DNA of 64,000 bases from Rhabdophis nuchalis (lineage: Eukaryota > Chordata > Lepidosauria > Squamata > Natricidae): contig CM077648.1 of assembly GCA_039707465.1 (NCBI GenBank), positions 27,965,119 to 28,029,118 of the forward strand, given 5' to 3'. The notes below the pieces were generated by a model that worked only from the letters and a program-made list of their open reading frames with translations, ran no database searches and was not told the origin of the DNA. The translations under genes and the position numbers were made by a program. Every line of letters begins with the position of its first letter. The stretch's first letter is position 1. Of the stretch, positions 46,114-59,900 are shown piece after piece.

Positions 46114-49100
46114 TACAGTAGTTTGCTTCACATTAAAAGCACTGAATGCAGTTTCAAATTCAGCACAGATGGTCCTTTGTTCACTATTTGAAGTTAAGAT
46201 AGTGCTGAAAAAAATGATTTATGATGATCATTTGCACTTATGGCCATCACAATATCCTCCCAATCATGTGAGCATGATTTGTGTGTTTGACAACTAGTAT
46301 GCATTTATGATGGTTGGAGCATCCTGGGGTTATGTGATCACCATTTGGATGGTGGATGATGGATGATGATGTTCTCCTGAGTCAATTGCCAAAAAGCAAA
46401 ATAAATGGGGGAAGTCAGATTTGTTTAATCCCTATGTGACTCACTTAATGACTATAGCAACGTTGTAAAAATTGGGCATGACTCACTTAACAACCAGATA
46501 GCTTCGCAAGGTGAATTGTAGCCTTAGATCAAGAAGTATGTGCACTAAGAAAAATTGTTTACTAGGAATGAACATTATTTTACTTAATAATATAGTTGAA
46601 ATAAGATATTATATTTATTTCACTTTCAGAGCAGCTTCTTATTAATATTGGCAGAAAGAAAATTTGCGTGTCATAATAAAATGTATTATATTCAAATAAT
46701 TCTGATTCTACTTTTTGCCTGTAATTTTCATAAAGGGATTCATCATCATACCTGTCCAAATTGTTCATTTGCAGTACCATTGAGTTAGATCTACTATACT
46801 AAGTCTACAGTTCCAACATTAATATCCATAAAAGTGATTGTTAATTATGTTTACACCATTTATATTCCATTTTACCATAATGCACAACTGGGACAAGAGT
46901 CCAATTAACTGTCTCCGAAAAGAAAATTCTAACAGCTCCCTCACTTTCTTAATAATGAATATATGATTTTTCACTCAGGAATTTACAGTTCAATCCTGTC
47001 TTTTTATATGAGATTTAGTTGTATTCTTACTGTTCCATTGGCTTCACTGTTGATTCTTTTTATGATTTTTGTATGCCACATTGTATTACTTAACTGAAAC
47101 ATCTAACATACTGTAACAGTAATTAAAAAAATCCATGCTGTATTTGCACATGCAAATAGAGTTCATCATTACCTTTCTCAGAGAAGCTTTATTGGTGCCC
47201 AGTTTATGTTGTTCAATAGTTTTCTTCACATACATTTTTTCCACTGGGCTTAAATCCTCCTTCATCAAGGCAAATAATTCTTTCAGCTGTTCATTTTCAG
47301 ATCCTGAGTCAGCATGCAAGCTTTAACATATTGAATAGTTATATGGAATAATACTGAATGGAACACTTTATTTATGAAAAGGTGCCTTTGCACAAAAGAC
47401 TCTTTTAGGTAAAATCTGGAATCTAAGAGAAGATGCCAGTCACCCATGCCACAAAAGGTAGCATAGCATATTGTTAATGGAATAAAAAACAGAAGGGATT
47501 ATCTAGTAATAATAATAATCTTTATTGTCATTGTACTAAAATTACAATGAAATTAGTCTGAATGAGCCTTGTATAAAAATTATATTTATACCCAAATAAT
47601 AAATTATAAACAGCAACCTAAATTAGAACTTACTTGTTCATATATGAGTGCATTCAAACATTTCGCACAGATAGTAGTCAGCAAGAATTTATTTACTTAT
47701 TAGATTTGTTGGGCTACCTATCTCAAACACATGATTCTAAGCAGCTCATATAATTGTTTTAAATGAACATTTTACACCAGTTTCTTCCATAGTTGCTTTA
47801 GAAATCAAAACAAATTTTAAAAAATAATTTTAAAATGACCAAACAGCAGAATGCAGTTAACAATAAAACCATAGAAACATTCTTGTGACTTCTTAAAACG
47901 ATCTGAAAAATAAAATGTCCTGTAACACAATAATATCGAAGTACTCAACACCTCAATCTCAAGAATCCATTTCGAGTGCTTATTTTGATAATTTATGTCC
48001 CATACTTTCTAATACTTAAAATGACTTATATCCTTTAATAAAAGCATGTTGGAATGCCCAGTATTCACTTATCCTATGTCAGGGGTGGGCAAACTTTGCA
48101 ACTTTAAATCTGAAGGACTTCAGCTCCCAGAATTCTCCAGCCAGCTTTGCTGGCTGGAGAAGTCTGGGAGCTGAAGTTCTTCAGACTTAAACTTGCAAAG
48201 TTTGCACACCTCTGTCCTATGTGGACTTTGGAGGATGGGGAGTAATGGTAAATGAATCTAGAAAAAGATTTTATGATGAAAGCAATAGAGGAATAAATAT
48301 TCTAATTGTGTAAGTTGCTAAAATTTATTTTGAATTCCCACCTAGCTTTCTGTAATTCCCACCCAGCTTCCTGTGACAGCTGCTTATATGGCTCTCTTGT
48401 TGCTTATGCCTCTACACCGGGGGTGTCAAACTCATGTGGTCATGGTGTTGTCACATGATGTATTGCGACTCCCCGCCCTCTTTGCCAAACCAGCATGGCC
48501 AGCACGTGACACATCTGCCCTGCAGGCCACAAGTTTGACAGCCCTGCTCTACACAAATTCCTGCTTGATCAAAGGCTCCTCGTAGACCCACAGATGACTT
48601 GTGGACCTGATTAAACATCCATAGTGGTTATAGTGCAGTAGTGCAGGCTACTTCTGCTGATCACTGGTTGCCAGCAGTTTGTCAGATCGAATCTCACCAG
48701 GCTCAAGGTTAACTCACCTTTCTTAGATGGGTAAAATGAGGACCCAGATTGTTGGGGCAATATGCTGACTCTGTAAACCACTTAGAGAGGGTGAAACATG
48801 CCCTCTCTATATGAAGATATATATATATGAAGCGGTATATAAGTCTAAGTGGTATTGCTATTTTAAGCAAGTTACCTGTAAGGAAGAATTGGCTTTGCAA
48901 TTTTTTTAATGCTTCCCACTCTAATGAAGTCTTCAAATCCAATGTCTAGTAGGCTGAAATAAACAATAATTCATTATTTGAAATATCGTAAAAGAAATGT
49001 TGATCCTTTTATTTATATTTTGTCATGGTCATTAAATTGCATCACTTTACAAATTGAAATGTTCATGTGCAATTCTGAAGCTGGGATATCACACTGGGCT

Positions 49101-52100
49101 ATCCTTAACAAATTACAAGGGCTCAGAAAGTGGGGCTTTTTGTGTGTGTGTGAGCACACTTTTGAGTCAGTGTTGATTAGTGGCAATTGCTCTGCAGTTT
49201 TCTTGGCATAATTTTTAAAGTAGTTTTCTATTGCCTTCTCCTTGAGACAGCTGTCTCCCAACTGTCTTTGTGCCTGAAGCAGGACTAGAACTCATAGTAT
49301 CCTGGTTTCTCGCCTGATGCCTTAGCCACTACACCAAACTGCCTCAGGAGAGCGAAGGGACATATATAAACAGTTTTTCTCCATTTGAGTTGTAAATCTT
49401 TCAGTAAATGCCTCAGGGACAAAGGCATATTAATGCTCCTTTTACTCTGCAAAAGGACTACGAATTGGAGGAATTTGGGTAGAAACTTGCTACATTCATC
49501 ATTTTGTCACTAAATGGCAGGGTTAAATAGGAGAGGAGACTCAAAAAACTGCTCTTGAGACAGAATTTGGTTCAAATTTCAATAGGAGTTTATAGAATTG
49601 CAAGTTTCCAAAGAAACTCCAGTAACATTCTTTTCATTTTTCATTTTTCTAAATTAATTCTCATTAGTTGTAAGCTTTTAAAATGTTTTCTAACCTTAAA
49701 TTAGTATTTATGAGTATTCTCATAAATGTGAAAGTTTGATTAGAAAGTTCTATTAGAAATCACCAAAATAGCATTTTAGGTTGCTACTCAGAAGAAAAAC
49801 AAAAAACTGCATTTGATTAATTTGCAAAAACAAAGAAGAGGCATCTCAAGATCAATTACCATATTTTTCGGAGTATAAGACGTATCTTTTTCCCTCAAAA
49901 AGAGGATGAAAATCTGGGTGTGTCTTATACACTGAATACATAGTATATTTTGCCTCCCGAAACCCTGCCCCTTCACCAAAATGGCCGTGCACAGCCTTTA
50001 GGAGGCTGAGTGGGCTGGCCGGCGGAAGTAGGGTAACGGAGGAAGGGGGGGTCGTTTCCATGGTGGCTTTACCCATCGATTCGGTCTTAGGGAGGGGCAG
50101 AGGCGGGGGGAGGCGGAATGGATACCATCGGTTGGAAGACCGTGGCCGCTGGATTCAGGCGGTCACGTGCTCCAACTCTCCGCCCTCCCATCGCAGACTA
50201 GGTGGACAGGAATCACAGACCCGGGGCCCTAGGCTGATGTTATGCAACGCCAGGTCCGTGGTTCAGAAAGCCCCCCTCATCCATGACCTTGTGTCAGAGG
50301 GGGACCCGGACCTGGTGGGTATAACGGAAACCTGGTTGGGCCACAAAGGGGGTTTACCCCTCATGGAAATGTGCCCACCAGGTTATCGCGCCTTCCATCA
50401 GCCTAGGGCCCTAGGGAGGGGTGGGGGAGTGGCGATTATGGTTAAGGAAGGTCTGGAGCCGAAGGAGACCACAATCCCTCAGACGACCGTGTGTGAATCT
50501 CTCTGCGTGAGATGGGGCATAGGGAGGTAGTTGGGCGTGTTAGTTGTGTACCTGGCTCCTCACTATGCAACAACAGCCCTGCCCGAGCTCCTAGAGGTGA
50601 TAGCCGAGGTGGCAGTTGAGACCCCCAGACTGGTAGTCATGGGGGACTTTAACTTGCCGTCGGCGGGCGAAGCCTCTGGAGCAGCTCGGGAGTTCATGGT
50701 CTCCATGATGGCCATGGACCTGACCCAGGTAGTTTTAGGCCCTACTCACGAGGGGGGAAACACACTGGATTTAATCTTCGTCTCGGGACAGTGGAGTTGT
50801 GATCTGGGAATATGGGATCTAGTCATCACTCCCTTGTCATGCACAGATCAATACAATACAATACAATGCAATATCAGAGTTGGAAGGGACCTTGTAGGTC
50901 TTCTAGTCCAACCCCCTGCGTGGGCAGGAACCCTATACCATTTCAGACAAATGGCTATCTAACATCTTTTTAAAGACTTCCAGGGTTGGGGCATTCACAA
51001 CTTCTGGAGGCAAGCTGTTCCAGAGGTTAATTGTTCTAACTGTCAGGAAATTTCTCCTTAGTTCTAAGTTGCTTCTCTCCTTGATTAGTTTCCACCCATT
51101 GCTTCTTGTCCTGCCCCCAGGTGCCTTGGAGAATAGTTTGGCTCCCTCTTCTTTGTGGCACCCTCTGAGATATCGGAACACTGCTATCATGTCTCCCCTG
51201 GTCCTTCTCTTCATCAAACTAGACATACCCAGCTCCTGCAGCCGTTCTTCATATGTTTTAGTCTCCAGTTCCCTAATCATCTTGGTTGCTCTTCTCTGCA
51301 CTCTTTCCAGAGTCTCCACGTCTTTTCTACATCGTGGCGACCAAAACTGTATGCAGTACTCCAAGTGTGGCCTTACCAAGGCACTATACAGTGGCATTAA
51401 CACTTCACGTGATCTAGATTCTATCCCTCTGTTTATGCAGCCTAGAACTGTGTTGGCTTTTTTGGCAGCTGCTGCACACTGCTGGCTCATATTTAAATGG
51501 TTGTCCACTAGGATTCCACTAGATTACGCTCTCCTTCGGCTGGACTTTCCAATCGCTTCACCTCACTGCGGGGAGGCGGAACTGGATACTCCTAGATGGT
51601 TCCGCCCCAGGCTCCTAATGGACCCGGAAAGGTTCCAGAGGGAGCTTGGGCCAATTCCTGTGACCCTGCCTCGCGACTCGACTGAGAACCTAGTGGCCGC
51701 ATGGTTAAGTGCGGCCGCAGGGGCCTTGGACCGAGTCGCGCCCTTGCGGCCTCTCTTGCGGCACCGAACCACCCAGGCTCCTTGGTTTACTGAGGAGCTT
51801 CGGGGGATGAAGCGCCACAAGAGACGCCTAGAGAGTAGATGGAGATCCTCTCGCTCCGAAGCCGACCGAACACTAGTGAGAACCCATATTAGGGCTTACT
51901 TAGTGGCGATAAGGTTGGCCAAACGTGAGTATTGTGCCACCCTTATTGCATCTGCAGATAACCGCCCTGCCGCCCTGTTTGGGGTGACCCGCTCCCTCCT
52001 TCACCAGAGGCCGCGGGAAGCCCCTTTGCAAGGGCGAGCAGAGGAATTTGGGATTTATCTGCAGGAGAAAATCACTCGGATTCGGAATGAGCTACCCTCC

Positions 52101-53875
52101 ATCGACAGTGGTCCTGTGGGACTGTCCGAGACTAGTCTTGAGGTTCCTTCTTGGGAGGAGTTTGACTTTGTTACCACCGAGGATATGAACAGGTTGTCAA
52201 GGAGACTTAGGGCGACCACATGTTTATTGGACCCGTGTCCCTCCTGGCTTGTACTGGCATCCTGGGAGACGACACGAGGCTGGCTCCAGCGCATTGTCAA
52301 CGCATCTTTGAGTGAGGGGTCCTTGCCTGCCGTCTTGAAAGAGGCGGTAGTGAGGCCCCTCCTCAAGAAGCTGTCCCTGGACCCAGCATTGTTGGAGAAC
52401 TATCGTCCGGTCTCCAACCTTCACTTTTTAGTGAAGGTTGTTGAGAGTGTGGTGGCCCAACAGTTTCCGCGACACCTGGAGGAAGTTGATTATCTAGACC
52501 CGCGCCAGTCCGGCTTCCGACCCGGTCACAGCACTGAGATGGCATTGGTCGCGTTGGTCGATGATCTCTGGAGAGCGCGGGATAGAGGTTATTCCTCTAT
52601 CCTAGTCCTATTAGACCTCTCAGCGGCTTTTGATACCATCGACCATGGTATCCTATTAAGCCGACTGGAGGGGTTGGGACTGAGAGGCACCGTGTTGCGG
52701 TGGTTCGCGTCCTACCTCTCCGGTCGGTCACAATATGTGTTGACAGGGGGGCAGAGGTCGACTTCAAGACCCCTCTTATGTGGGGTCCCTCAGGGATCGG
52801 TCCTCTCGCCCCTATTGTTTAACATATATATGAAGCCGCTGGGTGAGATCATCTGTGGTTTCGGGGTGGGATATCATCTGTACGCCGATGATACCCAGCT
52901 GTACATATCCACCCCAGACCACCCCAATAATGCTATCGAGGTTATGTCCCGGTGCTTGGAAGCCGTACGGATCTGGATGGGTAGTGACAGACTCAAGCTC
53001 AACCCGTCCAAGACTGAGTGGCTGTGGCTTCCGGCACCCCGTTTCAGCCAGATTATTCCAACTCTGGCCATTGGGGGCGAAACACTAGCCCCCGTGGAGA
53101 GAGCACGCAATTTGGGTGTCCTCCTGGACTCTCGGCTGACAATGGATGACCATGTGGAGACCGTGGCCAGGGGGGCGTTTCATCAGGTACGCCTGATGCG
53201 CCAATTGCGTCCCTTACTGGACTGGGGAGCCTTACGCACAGTCACCCAAGCACTCGTCACATCTCGACTTGACTACTGCAATGCTCTCTACATGGGGCTT
53301 CCCTTGAGGTGCACCCGAAGACTACAGTTAGTCCAGAATGCGGCCCCACGGATAATTACGGGAGCGCCCAAACACTCCCATATAACACCTGTCCTACGCG
53401 AGCTCCACTGGCTTCTTGTGGTCTTTCGGGTGCGCTTCAAGGTCCTAACGACCATCTTCAAAGCGCTCCATGGCTCGGGACCTAGCTATATGCAAGACCG
53501 CCTCATGCCCCATACATCCCTGGGACCGACACGCTCCCACAGAGAGGGCCTTCTCAGGGTGCCGTCGATCGGGCAATGTCGACTGACGGCACCCAGGGGG
53601 AGAGCCTTCTCTGTGGTAGGACCAACCCTGTGGAACGACCTACCTCCTGAAATCCGCACCATTCCTGACCTCCGCCTCTTTCGCAAATGTCTTAAGACTC
53701 ACCTCTTCCAACTAGCCGGCCTTGCGTAACCCCAACACTGCCAGTTGTAAATGGGGATTTAAAATGGTTATAACACAGGTACCTAATCTCTCTGTATTTT
53801 GTATATATTGATTAATTCTATGTTCGCCACCCCGAGTCCCTTTGTGGTGAGATGGGAGCGGGTTATAAATATGAA

Positions 53876-53907
<32 letters not shown>

Positions 53908-56869
53908 CATTATTGGCCCAAAAAAATTATGGAAGCAATTTGAGCATGATTTCTAAATTACTTACCTCAATAGTATTCTGTCTACAGCAACATTGGTGGA
54001 AGAAGAAACCAATATTTTCCATGGCACTGACCGTTTGCCATTAGCTGCTTCGTGGATTTCAAATACTTGTGCCAGGAATAAAATAACAATAGCCAGCAAT
54101 AAGCTTTTTCCAGATCCAAACACACCTACATATGGAGTTTAATAAATTAAGTATTCACGGAATCAAACATATTCTGTAGTATTCTTTCAAACAGGTATTT
54201 TCTTTGAAACTGGGCTGAGCATTAAAGAGGTTAGAGAAATCAAACATTCATCAACATCATGAGAAAACATAAAATAAGCCTTCTTAGCTGTATATACAGT
54301 ACAGTGATTGCATCTAATTAGCTGAAATCTAATTCTGGAATTAGAGTAGAAAGCTGACTAATGCTATGATTGTAATGTAAGTAGTCCTTGACCTATGGCT
54401 GTAACTAAGTCTGGAATTTATGCTAGACTAGTTGAGAAGATTCAGATAACCTTCTCTCTTAATTCTGTGTAGGTAGAGCATATCTTTCCATTTAATCTGC
54501 ATGTCAGTGGATAATGAAGCAGATTTCACAGAAAACCTATTCAGTATAAATTCTCCTCAACAAACCTAAATAAAATTCTTAAGTTTCCTCCCAATTGCAC
54601 TTTTGCATTTCCCAAATATACTCATGGCAAAATTCTAACCTTCTGGAGTAGATTTGCTGGGGTACATGGGAAGTTGCAAGATGGAATATAAATTTTGTAC
54701 TGTATACAGTTCAAACGTTTGAATATAAATAGTTGATAATAGTAAAAAAAAAAGATCTAAATTAAAATCCTGGGGGGAAAAAGAAATATTTAGAGAAGAA
54801 AAATAAAATTGAAGATGGTTCATATAGAGTGAATATAACAGGGGTCACCAACCTGGGTGGAAGAAATGGCCAGCAAGCATCCATGCTCCATTTAAGTGAA
54901 CGGTGTGCATGCTGCTTGCACAAATGGAGTTGTATGTGCACTTCCCAGCCCCTTGCATGAACCATCCCCCTTCCAAAACCAGAAACTCTAGAATATAGGA
55001 CTGGAGAAGCAAAAAAACTGAAGCTCTTGTGAAATAACTTACCATGTATTATTGTTATTGGAAACGTTGGATGCTTCCCTGTTTCTGTGTTTATTTCTTG
55101 AGATGTCATCATGGCACCGATCTGCATCATTGCTGTGGCTTGATCTTTATTTAGCTGGAAAGCTTGACTAATTTTATCGGCAAGATTTATAACTATTTCT
55201 GGACTGAAAGCTTCAGATTTTATTACATTTGTATTTAGTGATGGTGGTTTAAATTTTCGTTTTCTTTCTTTGCTTTTTGGAAATAATTCTTTGAAACCCC
55301 TAAAATACAAGAAAAAAGAAAATTTAACCTATTTAGAGCTTAGCACTAGAATTAAAATATATTTCCAGTCAAATAATTCAAATGTATTTATCGCAAGGAA
55401 TGTGCAAATCTGTCTTTAAAAGACAGTATCACTTCTTACTTTGTAAGTAGATGTTGCATGATTGGCAGAGTGATTGAACTGACATTTTCCTGTATATTTC
55501 TCAAATTTGTGAGTTCAGTGCTAGCGTTACACACAAACAAGGCATGAACAATCACTAAGAAAGAAAATATAATGAGAAATAGATATTTAGAGATGAACTT
55601 GGCAAAAAAAATCTGAATCGTAAGTTAGATCCAAAAAGACAAGACACTAGTATGCATGCCAATATCAATTGTAACAATAGTTTTTAAAATAAATAAGGCC
55701 TGGGGAGATATAATCTAATTTGTTTCAAGAGTCATGGGTTAGTTAGGGAGTGTTATATTTCCTTGCACTCAAAACAAAAATATTCAGAAATGGCCTGCTT
55801 CTAAAAAAATTCCCATTCCTGTATTGTTCCCTGGAACGGAAGAGATTTTTAAAAATTATTATTATTTTAATTATCTAATGTTGTCTGTTTAACAAGGATA
55901 TACCGGTACTTGGATTTTTTCCATCTCTTCATATACCATGTAAATGTTTCTGTAAGAAAAGCAGGTAATTTGTTTCAGTTCAATTTATCCTAGAGTACAG
56001 GGAATCCAATCCATTCCCTGTACTCTAGCTCCCACTAATCTTTTCAAAGTGTATATATTATGCCTTGAGTTTAATCATAATTGTGAAAATATTTAAGTTT
56101 CTCTAACTGACCATGAATTAAAATAATTTTCATGGAAACACATTTCAGTTGCAGCAAAATATCTTGTGGATAATAAAATGTTTAGGCTATTTAAATTCTC
56201 CAACTTACTCTGAACGGGATTTCCCACTGTCTTTTAAAGATTCAATGATAATTTTTCTAGTAAAAGCTGTTGGAATTCCGTTTTATGGCATATTAGAGAA
56301 TTAGTCATTTTTTTTAAATAATCTATTCTAAAACCTTACAGAAAAAAAAATCTTGAGCAAAAACTTACTATCTGAGCACCAATTTGATGGGCTATAACCA
56401 TTAAGAGGCTCCAACTCCACTTCATTATTAGAGGATGGTCCAAAAAAAACACTATAGGCAATGAAAGTGTCCAAGGGTTCAAAGGTCAGAGTCTTGGAAA
56501 CAACCCAAAGATCATCTGTAAACATAGTACATACATTTGCATGAGTTACACCAAGCAATCAATTTTGCACTTCAAAAGTAAAGCTACAAATTAAATTTTG
56601 GGGAAAAAAATATTTTCCTTTTTTATTTCCTATGTCTTCTTGCTGAAAAACACTGGTATTTTTCCTTCTTTTATCCAGCAATGCATTGGATAAATATCTA
56701 TATTCACACTAAGTAATTTCAAATTCCCAAGAGTGCTATTTGAAAAACTGTTCTCTGAGAGATATTTTAAACTTTGTCACGTACATCACTTAATTGATTA
56801 TGAACAGAAAAAAGTCATTCACAACTGTTTTACTCTATAAGCTAAATCTCTCCCTCTCTCTCTCTCTCC

Positions 56870-56902
<33 letters not shown>

Positions 56903-59900
56903 TGTATGTATGTATGTATGTAGTATAAAAATGGCTATGTGTGTGTGTATGCTCCAGCATAACTCTGGAACGCCTTGAGCAATTTTAACCAAGCATAATA
57001 CACAGATGACTTACTCTCTGGAGAAAAATACTGTTAGGGTAAGACACCCCTAACACCCCTTGGGGGGGGGGTGTATTTTGTTAAGATACAGCCTGTTGTG
57101 CCGTACTGCCATACTGGCTTCTACTGTACAGCGCAGTGGAGTTGCCATGGTAACGGCTTCACAATACTGCACAAGGAGGCTCTCTCTGGTAAGGGGGAAA
57201 ATCCGACATTAGAAATTATGTTTGGTCCAGACATTTTTCCCCTATAAATACTCGGACAATGCCGGATTATAGACTAATATTAAATAAAAATATAAGAATA
57301 TTTATTTATTTACATACCTATAATTTAAATTTCTAAGGCCACATTTTTGAGGATTGAAAACAATTGGGAAAGACATGTCCAATACTACTCTTAACCAGCT
57401 AGAGCTTCCAAGTGATCTTCAAATGTAGCCCCATAGAGAACATATTGCAATAGTCCATACATAAGGTGATTAAGGCAGAGTGACTGTAAGAAGGGTCTCC
57501 TAGTCTGGGAATAGGTGCAAATGATGCATAAGATAATTCTATGCAAAAACTTTCCTGGCCACAGCTGCCAACTACTTTTTGAGTAGGAGCTACAAGTCTA
57601 GGAAAAACTCCAAACTATACACCAATTCTGCTTGTGGAAGCACAATCCATCCAGAACTAAACTTAGAAAATCCTCAGAGTCAGATAGTTCATGGACCCAT
57701 AGCCATTCAGCATTGCTGAGTGTTGGGCTTAAGCATATTCCTCCCCATCCAGACCACAACAGAATCAGGCACTGGCACAAAATCGTGACAATCTCATTTG
57801 GTCCAAACAGCAGAAAGACACCTGGATGGGCCTTTGCCCAACAATGAGTGGTACACCAATTGCAGCCCTATGTACTCCAAGATACCTTGGCAACAGTAAC
57901 TCACAGTCTGATCACCATCACAGATTTGGTGTCCTATTGTAATGTGCCCTCTATGGAACTGTTTTGGAGACAGCCTGGAAGCTCCCGTTAACCCAGAATA
58001 CAAGTGCCCAGACTGCTGACTCCAGCATGAGAGTTTCTTCATACTTGCATATTCTTGTTATATTGTAAATTATTTATTATGCTATTATTTGTATATTTTT
58101 GGTTGCAGAATGCTACCAATCATTAGATTGAGCCAGTTAACAAATAAATATGTTGTAACATAATGTAATGTAACATAATTTTTCTTTAGTCTTAGAGATT
58201 TTCAAATTTACCAACCTTTGCTATATGTAGAGGAATGTTCCTTCCGGTTCAGTTTAAGAAATAATTTCCTCTTAGAATCACAGTCAAAGCTAGCCTTTGC
58301 AATATTACATCTCTTCATCCTACCAAATTGTTTTCTTTGGGTATCAAACATTTTCCTGGAAAAACAAAATATAAGAATGCTGTAATTGATATTATTGCTT
58401 TTATAAGTGAATACTATGAAATAAAATAAATAAATAAAACTGGGGACACAAGCTTTAATATTACTTAAAATAGTGAATAAACGCTTCATTAGTTTGAATA
58501 TTAATGTCAGTAACAAATATTGATTGAAAGTGCTAAATCTGGCAGGTGGGATAACATGACTAAAGAATTGCTTAGTCTTCTTGAAATTAATTTGTAATTC
58601 TGAGTTCATTACTATTATTTTTGACTTTTTAATTCCCTTTTTAGTAATTTAGACATTACTTAAGTTTCAGCAATGCTAATAAATAATCTTCATTATTTAT
58701 TAGCATTGCTTCTTTTCATTTATAAACTACTATTCAAGTATATCAAAATTTCAGCATACCTTATTAGAAGTTGGCATTCTTCATAGATAGAAATTCTTTG
58801 ACATCTGAGGTAAGTTCCAATACTCTTTATATCATGAAGTATAATACAAGGTTTACTCTCCATCTGTACAGGTTTTACATCATCAAGCCACTTAAAAAAA
58901 TCACATCGATCTGCTTTAGCTGCATCACAAGAATAGAACAGACGGCCCTGGAGCAAAATACAAACCATACAATAAATCAGGTTATGTTAGTGCATGCTGC
59001 AATTGTGTGCATATACATCTGAAGAACAGATAACCTGACTAATTTTCAAGACAGAGAGACAGGGATAGAGACAGAGAGGGATAGAGAGAAGAAAAAAGCT
59101 TAACTTTATTGGTCAAGTGACTTTGTATAACAAATCTCTCAGAAGATACTGATTGGTTTTGAGGTATATGGCTTTTTGGTCACAGTATAAAGTTGTCATT
59201 TAGTATAATATCAGATTATTGAGCCAATAAAATGAACTTATCCCCCCCTCCCCCGCTAAATTTGTTTAGTGACTCCCTTCTGTTCATACTATTTTCTATT
59301 AAAGAAAGAAATGGGTGCTTTTAAAAAATGATATTCACTGAGAAAATTGCACAGGGACAAAACCTCCCAACAGTCATTATTATCCTTACAAAAACAAAGC
59401 TTATACATAGGAATCCTATTCCTAGCCATTCAATATCATAAATGGGTCCTATTGAAAGGGAAACCATTCCCCTTTCCCTAATGCGCACAGAGCTGTGTTT
59501 TTTCAGCGGCTTACCATTAAAATACTCAAAATATTTTTTCATAGTTATTAATTTCCATATTTTCCAACTACTGTAAATATTCTGATAAAATGTATAATAG
59601 ATTATTTTATTCCCCAAACACAAGCCAAATTTGCAATTTCACAAAAATATGCACATCTATGAAATTCATGTGCATGCGCCATTCATATCTATCCTAGTAA
59701 AACCATGGTTTAAAAAAATTCCAATAATGTGTTTTAACCAGCCTCTAACAACATACCTTATTGCGGCCTTCTTTTCTAACCATAACAAGCTTTGCTGCTA
59801 TTTTATGGCTGCAGAGAGGTGCAGAATTCTCTCGCTGTCCTTCTTTCACCGATGAATAGAAAGATATGTCCACTTTCCCAAGAGCTTTATGTAGGTTTTT

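Noticed and set aside
51069..51520. N-terminal part of the 886-codon frame as a new protein domain
   Set aside because: It is antisense CR1 sequence, matching the open antisense frame of the copy at 3415-4239.
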